Shown here: positions 35,170 through 44,275 of the stretch, piece after piece | Numbering within the stretch: the stretch's first letter is position 1 | Layout of the letters: each line of letters begins with the position of its first letter | Assembly (NCBI GenBank): GCA_910578555.1 | Contig: CAJTPS010000001.1 | Span: 248,001-312,000 of the forward strand | DNA length: 64,000 nucleotides | Source: an uncultured Lachnospiraceae bacterium | GTDB taxonomy: Bacteria; Bacillota; Clostridia; Lachnospirales; Lachnospiraceae | Direction: 5' to 3' | Notes under the pieces: model-generated | The model's input: the letters and a program-made list of their open reading frames with translations, nothing else | What the model was told of the DNA's origin: nothing | Database searches by the model: none | Translations under genes and position numbers: made by a program

Positions 35170-36993
35170 ATGACTAAGAGACGTAACGGACGATGGATTT
35201 CCACATTTTTTCATAACGCCACTATTAAACGACAGTTGTACACGATCTATACAGCTGTCGTTGTGGTGCCGATTTTGCTGCTGGGTGTGTTTCTGATGAT
35301 GTATACCCGTCATATGATGATCAATTATTATCTGGACCTATTGAAATCCGATAATTACCGGGTGCGGACGGTTCTGTTTGACATTACAATGGAAGTTTAC
35401 GGCATTTCTAAGGATATTTCATTTGACGACGGCGTCCGCACGATTCTGGCGGAGGAGTTTGACAGACGGCAGGAGTATATCAATGCTGTGGACCGCAATG
35501 CGGTACTGAGTCAGTATGCGGAGACGTATGCGGAAGTCAGCAAGATCGAAATCTATACGGATAATCCATACCTAACGGATTATAAATTGTTTAAACGGAC
35601 GAGTGAAGAAACCGTAAATATGGAATGGTATCAGCAGGCGATGTCGAAGACAGGGGTATTTTGGATGGAGATTCCGTGGGAAGACGGGTATCGGGACAGC
35701 AAGTGGGAATTGTGCCTGATCAAAAGGATTCAGCTGATCAACTCACCGTACCATGCGGTTCTGGTGATTCATATCGACGAAAACTATCTGCGCATGTGGG
35801 CGGACAGCAACGAATATATCAGCGTCATATCGGTTGACAGAGGACCGATATTCTACAGTTCCGAGCGGAATCTGGTCGGCAAGGCGCAGCCCGGGCCAGT
35901 GGACTATGATGCGCCCTACTTCCGCTATACAGGAATGACTGGGACGAAGGGGAAGCAGAGCTTTATTGATATCTCCATGTTCCGTGCGTATCAGTCCAGT
36001 TCCAGAATCTATCTGTGTACGCTGAATCCGAAAGGATATTACACGGTCCGGAGTATTCTGTATATGTGCGGCGCCATTATCTTTACGGCACTGATTATCC
36101 CGGCAATAATGATACATATTTTTACGCGGTATTTCACGAACCGGGTGAGTCTGCTCAGACAGCAGATGCACAAGGCGAGCACGCAGGATTATGAACTGAT
36201 CGACAGTTTCCGCGGGCGTGACGAACTGTCGGAGGCCTTTGAAGATCTGCAGGTTATGGTAGAGAATATCAAGGAGCAGGAGGCGAAGACATACGAGGCA
36301 CAGCTAAAGGAGCAGGAACTGCTGATCCGGCAGCAGGAGATGGAGTTCAAGATGCTGGCCAGCCAGATCAACCCGCATTTCCTCTATAATACGCTGGAAA
36401 CCATACGGATGAAAGCATTGACGGCGGGGGATAAAGAGGCGGCGACGGCTACGAAGCTGCTTGGGAAGTCCATGCGTTACGTGCTGGAGAATACGGGGAC
36501 TTCCTACACCACACTGGAAAAAGAACTGAATCATCTGGATGCGTACATAGAGATCCAGCAGCTGCGGTTCGGCGACAGGGTGCAGTTTAGCAGAAATGTA
36601 GAAGACGGACTGGATCTTTCGCGGTACAATATTCTGCCGCTGCTGCTGCAGCCGATGGTGGAGAACGCGATCATACACGGTATGGAGGAAGTGGCGGAGG
36701 GCGGTAAGATCGTCCTGTCCGTATATACCAGACAAATGGGGGAAAAGCGGCTTCTTATGATCGATGTGGATGATAACGGCTGCGGCATGGATGAGGTGAC
36801 GCTCGGCAGGCTGCGCAGGGACATCGAGCTGCGGGATATGAGCCGGAGCAAGAGCATCGGACTCTATAACATTAACCAGCGTATGAAGCTGCATTATGGA
36901 GACGGATACCGTATCCATATCTATTCGGAGCCGGGACAGGGAACCAGAATACGGATGATTATTCCGATGGACAAGTGCAGTATCGAAACATAG
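35170..36993 (+). CDS. YesM-type sensor histidine kinase
   Basis: The 607-residue membrane kinase has TM1 near residues 25-45, a large extracytoplasmic sensing region (to about 295), TM2 near 298-320, HAMP to about 370, and the His_kinase domain with phospho-acceptor H403 in QINPHFLYNT. The C-terminal HATPase domain (about 490-600) includes the N-box LLQPMVENAIIHG and DVDDNGCGMD. This class pairs with AraC-type response regulators. The matching regulator is at 41054-42703 on the other strand, behind the transporter genes. Oligosaccharide sensing is likely. Confidence 0.9.
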   Translation: MTKRRNGRWISTFFHNATIKRQLYTIYTAVVVVPILLLGVFLMMYTRHMMINYYLDLLKSDNYRVRTVLFDITMEVYGISKDISFDDGVRTILAEEFDRRQEYINAVDRNAVLSQYAETYAEVSKIEIYTDNPYLTDYKLFKRTSEETVNMEWYQQAMSKTGVFWMEIPWEDGYRDSKWELCLIKRIQLINSPYHAVLVIHIDENYLRMWADSNEYISVISVDRGPIFYSSERNLVGKAQPGPVDYDAPYFRYTGMTGTKGKQSFIDISMFRAYQSSSRIYLCTLNPKGYYTVRSILYMCGAIIFTALIIPAIMIHIFTRYFTNRVSLLRQQMHKASTQDYELIDSFRGRDELSEAFEDLQVMVENIKEQEAKTYEAQLKEQELLIRQQEMEFKMLASQINPHFLYNTLETIRMKALTAGDKEAATATKLLGKSMRYVLENTGTSYTTLEKELNHLDAYIEIQQLRFGDRVQFSRNVEDGLDLSRYNILPLLLQPMVENAIIHGMEEVAEGGKIVLSVYTRQMGEKRLLMIDVDDNGCGMDEVTLGRLRRDIELRDMSRSKSIGLYNINQRMKLHYGDGYRIHIYSEPGQGTRIRMIIPMDKCSIET

Positions 36994-37015
36994 CGAAACG
37001 AAGCTAAAATAGTGA

Positions 37016-37069
37016 CGGTATTTTTATCAAATTATTTCGGTATTTTTATATTTATAAATTTTTTATAAT
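37016..37069 (+). promoter_or_regulatory. Direct repeats and -10 element before the importer operon
   Basis: CGGTATTTTTAT occurs at 37016-37027 and 37038-37049, 22 bp apart (two helix turns). TATAAT follows at 37064-37069; the expected -35 position overlaps the second repeat and is not consensus. This is the layout of an AraC-type activator site. The YesN-type regulator at 41054 is the obvious candidate. A second possible promoter, TTCCGG-N17-TATAAA, lies nearer the gene. Confidence 0.5.
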
Positions 37070-37070
37070 A

Positions 37071-37123
37071 AATGCATTACAGGAGATATATTGATCAGAT
37101 CGATCTCCTGTGATGCATTTTTT
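37071..37123 (+). terminator. Strong intrinsic terminator behind the sensor kinase gene
   Basis: 17-bp stem (37071-37087 with 37103-37119, one G-U pair), 15-nt loop, T-run at 37118-37123. It begins 2 bases after the TATAAT at 37064, so a transcript from that promoter would start inside the left arm. Confidence 0.85.
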
Positions 37124-37210
37124 CATTTTGCATAAGTAGGAATTATGAAAAGGGGAATTCCGGCCATGCAGAATATGTCATATAAACTGATATAGAAAGG
37201 ATGAGCGGAT

Positions 37211-38152
37211 ATGAGTGTTAAGAAAAGGCAGAAGGAAAAAGTGATCAAACAGAAATTCAGTATGCAGCTGATGTGGAAACAGCGATATTTATTATTGATG
37301 TCGGTTCCCTTCCTGATCTGGCTGATCATTTTCAAGTACATACCCCTGTGGGGATGGACGATGGCGTTTCAGGATGTGCGTCCGAAGACACTGGCGCAGC
37401 CTTTCTGGCAGAGACCTTTTGTCGGGGTATCTAATTTCATTAAAGCATTTCAGGATCGTATCTTCGGGCAGGTTATGCTTAACACGGTCGGGCTGAGTAT
37501 TCTGGGTATCACGGTTGGAACGATCATGGCGATCTTATTTGCCCTGATGTTAAATGAAATACGATTCGTGAAATTCAAGAAGATCACGCAGACCATCTCT
37601 TATCTGCCGCATTTCGTGTCGTGGGTGGTTATTGCCAGTATCGCCAAGATGGTATTAAACGATGGCGGTATGCTGGACACGGCGCTGCATACGAAACTGG
37701 GACTGATGAGTACGAATACGCCGCTCTTCTGGTTTACGGTCGTTCTGATCAATACCTGGAAAGAAGTGGGATGGGATGCCATCGTATACCTGTCCGCTAT
37801 GGCGGGTATCGATTCGGGCTTATATGAGGCGGCGAAGGTGGACGGTGCGAACCGTCTGCAGAGAATCTGGCACATTACGCTGCCGGGCATTAAGCCTACG
37901 GTAGTGGTGCTGCTGATCATGAGTATCGGCGGTGCGCTGAATGTAGGTATGGAGCGCCAGATGCTCTTAAGCAACGGTATTGTGCAGGATCACGCAATGG
38001 TGCTTTCCTGGTTCTCTTATGTCAGAGGTATCGGCAACAGCAATTACGGTCTGGGTACTGCGATCGGTATGTTCCAGTCACTGGTCGGCATAGCGCTTCT
38101 GTTCATTGCGAATAAAGTTGCAGGTTTACTCGGCGAGAGCAGACTGATATAA
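37211..38152 (+). CDS. Sugar ABC importer permease (LplB type)
   Basis: The 313-residue permease has six transmembrane helices and the EAA loop YEAAKVDGANRLQRIWHITL near residue 210, which docks onto a shared ATPase subunit (MsmX-like, not encoded here). It belongs with the second permease at 38165 and the binding lipoprotein at 39167 as a three-gene importer operon of the CUT1 family. SD AAAGGATG. The substrate is probably an oligosaccharide, given the hydrolases around it. Confidence 0.9.
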   Translation: MSVKKRQKEKVIKQKFSMQLMWKQRYLLLMSVPFLIWLIIFKYIPLWGWTMAFQDVRPKTLAQPFWQRPFVGVSNFIKAFQDRIFGQVMLNTVGLSILGITVGTIMAILFALMLNEIRFVKFKKITQTISYLPHFVSWVVIASIAKMVLNDGGMLDTALHTKLGLMSTNTPLFWFTVVLINTWKEVGWDAIVYLSAMAGIDSGLYEAAKVDGANRLQRIWHITLPGIKPTVVVLLIMSIGGALNVGMERQMLLSNGIVQDHAMVLSWFSYVRGIGNSNYGLGTAIGMFQSLVGIALLFIANKVAGLLGESRLI

Positions 38153-38164
38153 GGAGGGGACACC

Positions 38165-39052
38165 ATGGCAAATGTGAAAAGCAGCAGGATCAAGAGTCGG
38201 GATAATATTTTAGATTACATATTGTTGGTTGTGTTCATATTTCTGGTCATTGTTACGGTATATCCGTTTTTAAATGTTCTGGCGATATCCTTCAATGATC
38301 CGATCGACACGATGCGAAACATCAATTTCATCATACCGAGAGAGTTTACGTGGAGCAATTACGCTTATGTATTCCGGGAGAACAATCTGGGGCAGGCATT
38401 TATCCTCTCGGTATTAAGAACGGTAATCGGCGCGGGCGCGGGCGTGATCTGTACCGCTATGCTGGCCTATGTGCTGAGCAGGAAAGATTTCTATTTTAAC
38501 AAGGTATTTACCACATTGTTTGTTATTACCATGTATGTCAGCGGCGGACTGATTCCGGAGTATTTGCTGCTTATGAGAGACTTAAAGCTGGGTAATAACT
38601 TCCTCGTGTACATCATACCGGGGCTGATCTGGGTCTACAATATGATTCTGGTGCGCTCTTTTATCGAAGGACTGCCGATGGCATTACAGGAAGCGGCGAG
38701 AGTGGACGGGGCCAATGACTTTATCATCTGGGCGCGAATCGTACTGCCCCTGTGTAAACCGGTGCTGGCGACGGTAGCGTTGTTCTACGCAGTAGGACAG
38801 TGGAACTCTTTCATGGATACTTACCTGTATGCCAAGGAACTGCCGACGCTGCAGTATGTGTTGTATGAGATTATGGAGAAGGCGACGGTCAAGATTGATC
38901 CGCATTCGGCGGAGCAGGTTAAGAATGCCGTATCACCGCTGTCCGTGCGTATGGCGGTAACGATTGTAGCGACAGTGCCGATCCTGATCGTATATCCGTT
39001 CCTGCAGAAGTATTTCGTAGGCGGCATGACGGTAGGCGCGGTCAAGGACTGA
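38165..39052 (+). CDS. Sugar ABC importer permease (LplC/YtcP type)
   Basis: The 295-residue permease has six transmembrane helices and the EAA loop QEAARVDGANDFIIWARIVL near residue 180. It starts 12 bases after the LplB-type permease gene, with AAGGAGG upstream, so the two are translated together. It forms the heterodimeric membrane part of the importer. No ATPase gene accompanies the operon, as is usual for CUT1 importers that use a shared ATPase. Confidence 0.9.
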   Translation: MANVKSSRIKSRDNILDYILLVVFIFLVIVTVYPFLNVLAISFNDPIDTMRNINFIIPREFTWSNYAYVFRENNLGQAFILSVLRTVIGAGAGVICTAMLAYVLSRKDFYFNKVFTTLFVITMYVSGGLIPEYLLLMRDLKLGNNFLVYIIPGLIWVYNMILVRSFIEGLPMALQEAARVDGANDFIIWARIVLPLCKPVLATVALFYAVGQWNSFMDTYLYAKELPTLQYVLYEIMEKATVKIDPHSAEQVKNAVSPLSVRMAVTIVATVPILIVYPFLQKYFVGGMTVGAVKD

Positions 39053-39166
39053 TACCGCAGGAAAGATCTGCAGGTTTTCAAGTTATGGTATTTATATGGA
39101 TGTACAGTTACGTACAACATACAAATATAAATGATGCAATGTGAAGCAACAGAAGGGAGAAAAAGT

Positions 39167-40900
39167 ATGAAAAGTAAGAAGATTTGTGCATTGTTACTGG
39201 CAGTAACGATGGTAGCCGGCACACTTGCCGGTTGTGGAGGCGGGGATGCACCTGCTGCAGATACAGGCAGTACGACAACTACCGATGACGGCGCTGCAGA
39301 CGACGGCGCGGCTGCGACAGATGATGGCGGAAGCGCAGCGTCCGGAGAAGTGATCGAGTTGACATTCTTCAACGCGGATGCAAACCAGGATGATCCCTGG
39401 ACAGATCCCGTGGCAGAGGCAATTACGGCAGCAACCGGCGTTAAGTTAAAGACGACACGTCCTGTGGGCGGTAACGACGAGAGTGAAGCGGTTGCGCTGA
39501 TGATTGCGGAGCAGAACTATCCGGATATCATCTTTGCGAAAGGTTCCGCAGGAAATATGATTGACGCAGGCGCGATGATGGATATGACAGACCTGATCGA
39601 GCAGTATGGTCCCAATATCAAGAAGCTCTACGGCGACGAGTTTGAGAAGTTAAAACAGTCCGCAGATGACCCGTCCATTTATCAGTTATCCGCTTATAAT
39701 GTTGGCGGTACGAAATTTAAGGATGCAGGAAATCTTCAGGTTCAGTGGGCAGCGCTGAAAGCGAAGGACTATAAGATTCCGCAGTCTCTGGAAGAACTGG
39801 AGACCATGATTAAAGATTATATTGCCGAGCATCCTACGACTGATGAGGGACTGGATATGATTGGTATCAGCTTATCCACTTCCGACTGGCACTGGCTGAT
39901 CACACTTGGTAATCCGGCAGGTTTCATTGCAGACGGCGCGCCGGATAACGGACAGTGGATCGTAACATCGGACAACAAGGGGATGTATAAGTTCCGCTCC
40001 GATAAGGAGAGAGAATATTTCAAATGGTTATGCCGTATGTACAACGAAGGTATACTTGATCCTGAATTTGCAACACAGACCCACGAAGATTATATTGCAA
40101 AGATCGCATCCGGTCGTGTCGTTGCCTTATTTGATAAGGATTGGGATTATCAGGATGGTGAGAAGGTACTGAAAGCAGACGGTAAATATGAACTCACTTA
40201 TGCAGGGCTTCCGACATGTATCGATGAGAATACAAAATGTCCTTCCCTCATGTATCAGGGTCTGACAACAGGAACCGGCGTAGGCATCACAACTTCCTGT
40301 AAAGATCCTGTTGCAGCAATCAAGTTCATTGATTTCCTTTGCTCTGACGAAGGCCAGGTACTCAACAAATGGGGTATCGAAGGCGTGAATTACTTCATCG
40401 ACGATGAGGGGCACCGTTACAGAACAGAAGAAGAGATCAAGTATTCTCAGGAAGATGCAGATTACTCCAAGAAGACTGGTGTCGGTTTCCACAATTACCC
40501 GTTCCCGTCTTACGGTGACGGTATCCTGGATCCTACAGGCAGCACTTATACAACGACAAGCAAAGACGCCGTAATCAACGAGTATAACGTAGAAGAAAAA
40601 GCGGCAGTTGAGGCATGGGGCGTAGAGTTGATCGTAGATATGTTCCCGCAGCCGGATGAGTTCGAGACACCTGACTATTCTCCGCTCTGGGCATACGCTA
40701 TGCCGCTTGAGTTCTCGGAGATCGTAGATAAACTGGACGAAGTTGCATGGTCTGCACTGATCAAGTGCGTAACCGGCACCGAGGCGGAGTTTGACGCAAA
40801 CTATGACGCGATGATCGCTGAGTTAGAGGCAACCGGCATGAGCGAGGCGGAAGAGATGATGACTGCCATTATTGCCGAGAAGGTTGCAATCGTTCAGTAA
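39167..40900 (+). CDS. Sugar-binding lipoprotein of the ABC importer
   Basis: The 577-residue extracellular solute-binding protein has a lipoprotein signal (LAGC, lipidated C23), a low-complexity Thr/Asp/Ala linker, and then the binding domain. The length fits the LplA-type proteins that bind long oligosaccharides. The frame is open upstream from 39131, but the ATG at 39167 has GAAGGGAG upstream and a good signal peptide. It closes the operon with the permeases at 37211 and 38165. A hairpin follows at 40968. Confidence 0.9.
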   Translation: MKSKKICALLLAVTMVAGTLAGCGGGDAPAADTGSTTTTDDGAADDGAAATDDGGSAASGEVIELTFFNADANQDDPWTDPVAEAITAATGVKLKTTRPVGGNDESEAVALMIAEQNYPDIIFAKGSAGNMIDAGAMMDMTDLIEQYGPNIKKLYGDEFEKLKQSADDPSIYQLSAYNVGGTKFKDAGNLQVQWAALKAKDYKIPQSLEELETMIKDYIAEHPTTDEGLDMIGISLSTSDWHWLITLGNPAGFIADGAPDNGQWIVTSDNKGMYKFRSDKEREYFKWLCRMYNEGILDPEFATQTHEDYIAKIASGRVVALFDKDWDYQDGEKVLKADGKYELTYAGLPTCIDENTKCPSLMYQGLTTGTGVGITTSCKDPVAAIKFIDFLCSDEGQVLNKWGIEGVNYFIDDEGHRYRTEEEIKYSQEDADYSKKTGVGFHNYPFPSYGDGILDPTGSTYTTTSKDAVINEYNVEEKAAVEAWGVELIVDMFPQPDEFETPDYSPLWAYAMPLEFSEIVDKLDEVAWSALIKCVTGTEAEFDANYDAMIAELEATGMSEAEEMMTAIIAEKVAIVQ

Positions 40901-40967
40901 GCAGAAACTTCCGGATACAGGAAACAGATGAAATACAGAGTGTGAAAAATATAATGATATAAATGAG

Positions 40968-41006
40968 CAAGACCTGCCGTATCGGATTACGATGCGGCAG
41001 GTCTTG
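40968..41006. terminator. Hairpin between convergent importer and regulator genes
   Basis: CAAGACCTGCCG (40968-40979) pairs perfectly with CGGCAGGTCTTG (40995-41006), a 12-bp stem with a 15-nt loop. Few Ts follow on either strand, so it is a hairpin terminator of moderate strength. Confidence 0.6.
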
Positions 41007-41053
41007 TATTGATATAAGGGGGATGGTGTATGATGTGCAAACCATAGGAAATA

Positions 41054-42703
41054 TCACGCTTTAGGGGCATTTTTTTGTGGGGGGGGGTATTTTCCGTTTT
41101 CTGTATCGAGTCCCTGTCCTTTGCGGAATTCCGCAGGACTTTCGCCCACGTATTTTTTGAATTTCTTATGAAAATAATCTACATTCTTATAGCCTACCTG
41201 TTCGGCAATCTCATACACTTTCAGCTGATTTTCCAGAAGCAGCTGTTTGGAATGTTCGATTCTACGGTGATCCACGTAGGAGTTAAAGTTCTCTCCGACG
41301 GCTTTGCTGAAGATCTTACCGAGATAGGCGCTGTTGTAGCCGAACAGAGGGGCGATCGTTTCGAGTTTAATATTTTCCCGGAAATGGTGGTCAATATAGT
41401 AGAGCACATCGTCTAAAATCGTATCTCTGGACGGGTTGCCTGTGGCGTCCATAATCATTTCAAACTGTTTCGAAAGGAACTGGATGATCTCATAGAGATA
41501 TTTGCAGTTATTCATGAACTCCAGCACAGACGAATTTGAAGAAAAAGGAATCTTCGCAGATGCGTAGGTACGGTTCATCGTTTCCTTGATCTGCAGATAG
41601 AGATCTGTCAGAAACAATTTAATATCGCGTGCTTCACAGGGTACATACAGGAGTTGTTCTTCCAGTTCGGAGAGCACGGCAACAGTCATTCTGCGGTTGT
41701 AGGATTGTATATAATCCGCAAAACGGTCCGCATATTCTGTCAAGGCGGATTCACTCAGGGTAAAAACGATCCGGTCCGGGTCCGCCAGGGAGGAAGAAGC
41801 ATTTGCGGAGAGCTCCGGCAGCAACTCATAGCCCATTGCATGCAGCTCCCGCTTGCAGAAGAAGCGGCGCGTTAATAGCGCGGCGGCATCTGCATAAGAA
41901 AGATGGATATCCTCCGGTACGGATACAGGTCTGCCGTAAGCTAAGAACATGGATTCCAGCGGACTTCCAGCCTGTGCAGTATTATTGTCAAAGCGCTCCA
42001 GAAAGTCGGAGAGCCTGTTAAGTCCGTGGGAACCCTTTAACAGTACAACATCTTTATGATTTATTTCCAGATGTTCAAAGATGTTATTATCGCGGTTGAT
42101 TACTTTGAGAAGTTCCGCGAATGTATAAGGCGCGGCGGCAGCCTGCGTATGAAAGTTCTCGCAGATCACGACCTGATAGACTTCTGCGGTCAGACAGAAG
42201 TGATCCAGATCCTGATCGGATAACGGTGTGCTCAGGATGCCGGTCAGAAGTTCCTGCAGCACGACACTTTTTGCCTTCTTTTGTAATTCCGTAAAATGGG
42301 TGGAGTGACGTTTCTCCTGTGCCAATTCCTGTTTGATCTCGGAGACAGTCTGATAGAGTTCGTCCTCGTCGATGGGTTTGGTGAGATAGAACCTGACGCC
42401 GCTTTTAATGGCTTCCTGCGCATACCCGAAATCAGAATAGCCGCTTAATATGATGCATTTACCTTGAAAACCGGCTTCTCTGGCACGGCGGATCACTTCT
42501 GTACCAAGCATTTTAGGCATTTTAACATCCAACAAAACAAGACCGGGATTCAGCGCGAGAATGCGCGAGAGCGCTTCTTCGCCATTGGAGGCTTCACCGC
42601 ATATGGTAAAGCCCAGTTCGTCCCAGTCTACAATACATTTTAAACCCTCACGGATAGAGGATTCATCGTCAGCTATCAGTAAAGTATCATAATTTTGATT
42701 CAT
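41054..42703 (-). CDS. YesN-type response regulator with AraC-type DNA-binding domain
   Basis: The 549-residue protein has an N-terminal receiver (phospho-acceptor D59 in LVLLDVKMP, acidic pair D12-D13, conserved lysine in YLTKPID), a long linker, and C-terminal AraC-type HTH motifs (about 445-540). It is the likely partner of the sensor kinase at 35170. The frame opens upstream at 42757, but the ATG at 42703 has GGCAGGA before it. The gene follows GH29 by 68 nt in a leftward operon with GH42 and GH29. The last codons include a run of nine Cs (41079-41087 on the plus strand as G), encoding PPP. Confidence 0.9.
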   Translation of the reverse strand: MNQNYDTLLIADDESSIREGLKCIVDWDELGFTICGEASNGEEALSRILALNPGLVLLDVKMPKMLGTEVIRRAREAGFQGKCIILSGYSDFGYAQEAIKSGVRFYLTKPIDEDELYQTVSEIKQELAQEKRHSTHFTELQKKAKSVVLQELLTGILSTPLSDQDLDHFCLTAEVYQVVICENFHTQAAAAPYTFAELLKVINRDNNIFEHLEINHKDVVLLKGSHGLNRLSDFLERFDNNTAQAGSPLESMFLAYGRPVSVPEDIHLSYADAAALLTRRFFCKRELHAMGYELLPELSANASSSLADPDRIVFTLSESALTEYADRFADYIQSYNRRMTVAVLSELEEQLLYVPCEARDIKLFLTDLYLQIKETMNRTYASAKIPFSSNSSVLEFMNNCKYLYEIIQFLSKQFEMIMDATGNPSRDTILDDVLYYIDHHFRENIKLETIAPLFGYNSAYLGKIFSKAVGENFNSYVDHRRIEHSKQLLLENQLKVYEIAEQVGYKNVDYFHKKFKKYVGESPAEFRKGQGLDTENGKYPPPQKNAPKA

Positions 42704-42771
42704 TTCATCCTGCCTCACGTATATGAATATAGTAGCATGAAAGCATAAAAGGTGCAAGAACAGCGGTGCTG

Positions 42772-44256
42772 TTACGTTACGGATACTTTGATTACAATGG
42801 GAAAATCACTGTGAACATGCTTCGCCGTGATGTGCAGTCCATCCTCGTCAACGGCGTAAACAGGCGCCTCGGAAAAACCGAGGATTTCCACGCTGCGGAT
42901 TATGCCGTGGAAATTCGGTTTGTTGGCATCCGGTGTCTTCGCGAGGGCGCGGATCGTGATATGACCGTCATCCGGACAGCGCAGGCAGGTCGCATAGATG
43001 CAGCCGCAGCCGGCGGTAAAGCGGAAGTCCCGGCTGGTGTAGACAGGAGCGGAGGCGTCGCTGAACTGTCCTTCCGTCTCGGCGGTCGGTCCCTCCGCGG
43101 CATAGCGCCATGGTTTGGTGTTATAGACCGCTTCTCCGTTTACAGCCAGCCACTTGCCGATCTGCGTTAAGATGGCAGCGTCCTCTTTGGCGAAGGAGCC
43201 GTCGGCCATGGGTCCCACATTCAGCAGAAGATTGCCGTTCTTGCTGACAACGTCTATGAGATAACAGATCAGTTCACAGGCGCTCTTATAGTCCAGTGAA
43301 GTGGTGTAACACCAGGAGTTGCGGGCGATCGCAGTGTCAGTCTGCCAGTGATAGGGTCTGGCGTCTGCGAATTTACCGCGTTCCACGTCTACGATACCGC
43401 TGCCGAAAGCCATAGCATCGTGCTTGTAGCAGATGGCAGTGGGAGTGCCCCACGAGACGCCGCGGTTATAATAGTATGCTGCGATCTTACGCAGGTACGG
43501 TTTATATGCTTCATGCTGAATCCACCAATCGAAATAGAGGATGCGCGGCTGATAGCGGTCTATGATCTCGCAGGTACGGCACAGCCAGTCCTCGAGAAAT
43601 TCCCGGTCCGGATAGGGTCTGGCGAACAGGTCCTGATAATCAGGCTGCGTCTGTTCTGATGGCCAGTAGAAATCGCCGCAGTGCAGCGGTTCCTTAATAT
43701 CGCTTTCAAAATCTTTGCCGCAGCCCATGAACCAGTGGTGCTCCGCGCGGTGGGTAGAGGTGCAGAATACCAGCCCCTTTTTCTCAAAAGAGGATTTCAG
43801 CTCGCCCAGGATGTCACGCTTGGGGCCCATTTGCGCAGCGTTATATACGGATAGATCGCTCTGATACATCTGAAAGCCGTCGTGGTGTTCCGCTACAGGG
43901 ACGACATATCGGGCGCCGGCGGCGGCAAAGGTTTCCGCCCAGCAGTCGGGGTCGAATTTTTCGGCTGTGAAAAGAGGAATGAAGTCCTTATAGCCGAAAT
44001 TTTTATGCGGTCCGTAGGTCCTGACATGGTGCTCATATTCCGGCGTTCCCTGTATATACATGTTGCGGGAATACCACTCGTTGGCGAATGCAGGCACACT
44101 GTAGAGTCCCCAGTGGACGAAAATGCCGAATTTGGCTTTTGTATACCAGAGCGGCATGTCGAAATCCGTCAGCGATGTCCAGTCATCGTGGTAGGGTCCC
44201 CGGGCGATCACGTCGTTGATGTGTGCCAGATATTGTGATTTGTCTGTTATTTTCAT
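42772..44256 (-). CDS. GH29 alpha-L-fucosidase
   Basis: The 494-residue enzyme has the GH29 pattern: KFGIFVHWGLYSVPAF near residue 42, EHHDGFQMY near 122, and the nucleophile D243 in RILYFDWWIQ. No signal peptide, so it acts in the cytoplasm on imported glycans. The C-terminal 100 residues are a beta-sandwich. It lies 19 nt after the GH42 gene, translated from one leftward transcript. In xyloglucan the fucose sits on galactose, which GH42 would then remove. Confidence 0.9.
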   Translation of the reverse strand: MKITDKSQYLAHINDVIARGPYHDDWTSLTDFDMPLWYTKAKFGIFVHWGLYSVPAFANEWYSRNMYIQGTPEYEHHVRTYGPHKNFGYKDFIPLFTAEKFDPDCWAETFAAAGARYVVPVAEHHDGFQMYQSDLSVYNAAQMGPKRDILGELKSSFEKKGLVFCTSTHRAEHHWFMGCGKDFESDIKEPLHCGDFYWPSEQTQPDYQDLFARPYPDREFLEDWLCRTCEIIDRYQPRILYFDWWIQHEAYKPYLRKIAAYYYNRGVSWGTPTAICYKHDAMAFGSGIVDVERGKFADARPYHWQTDTAIARNSWCYTTSLDYKSACELICYLIDVVSKNGNLLLNVGPMADGSFAKEDAAILTQIGKWLAVNGEAVYNTKPWRYAAEGPTAETEGQFSDASAPVYTSRDFRFTAGCGCIYATCLRCPDDGHITIRALAKTPDANKPNFHGIIRSVEILGFSEAPVYAVDEDGLHITAKHVHSDFPIVIKVSVT

Positions 44257-44275
44257 GGGGTATTCTCACTCCTTA

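Noticed and set aside
41054..42757. Upstream extension of the response regulator to 42757
   Set aside because: The extra 18 residues lack family similarity, and ATG 42703 has a Shine-Dalgarno.
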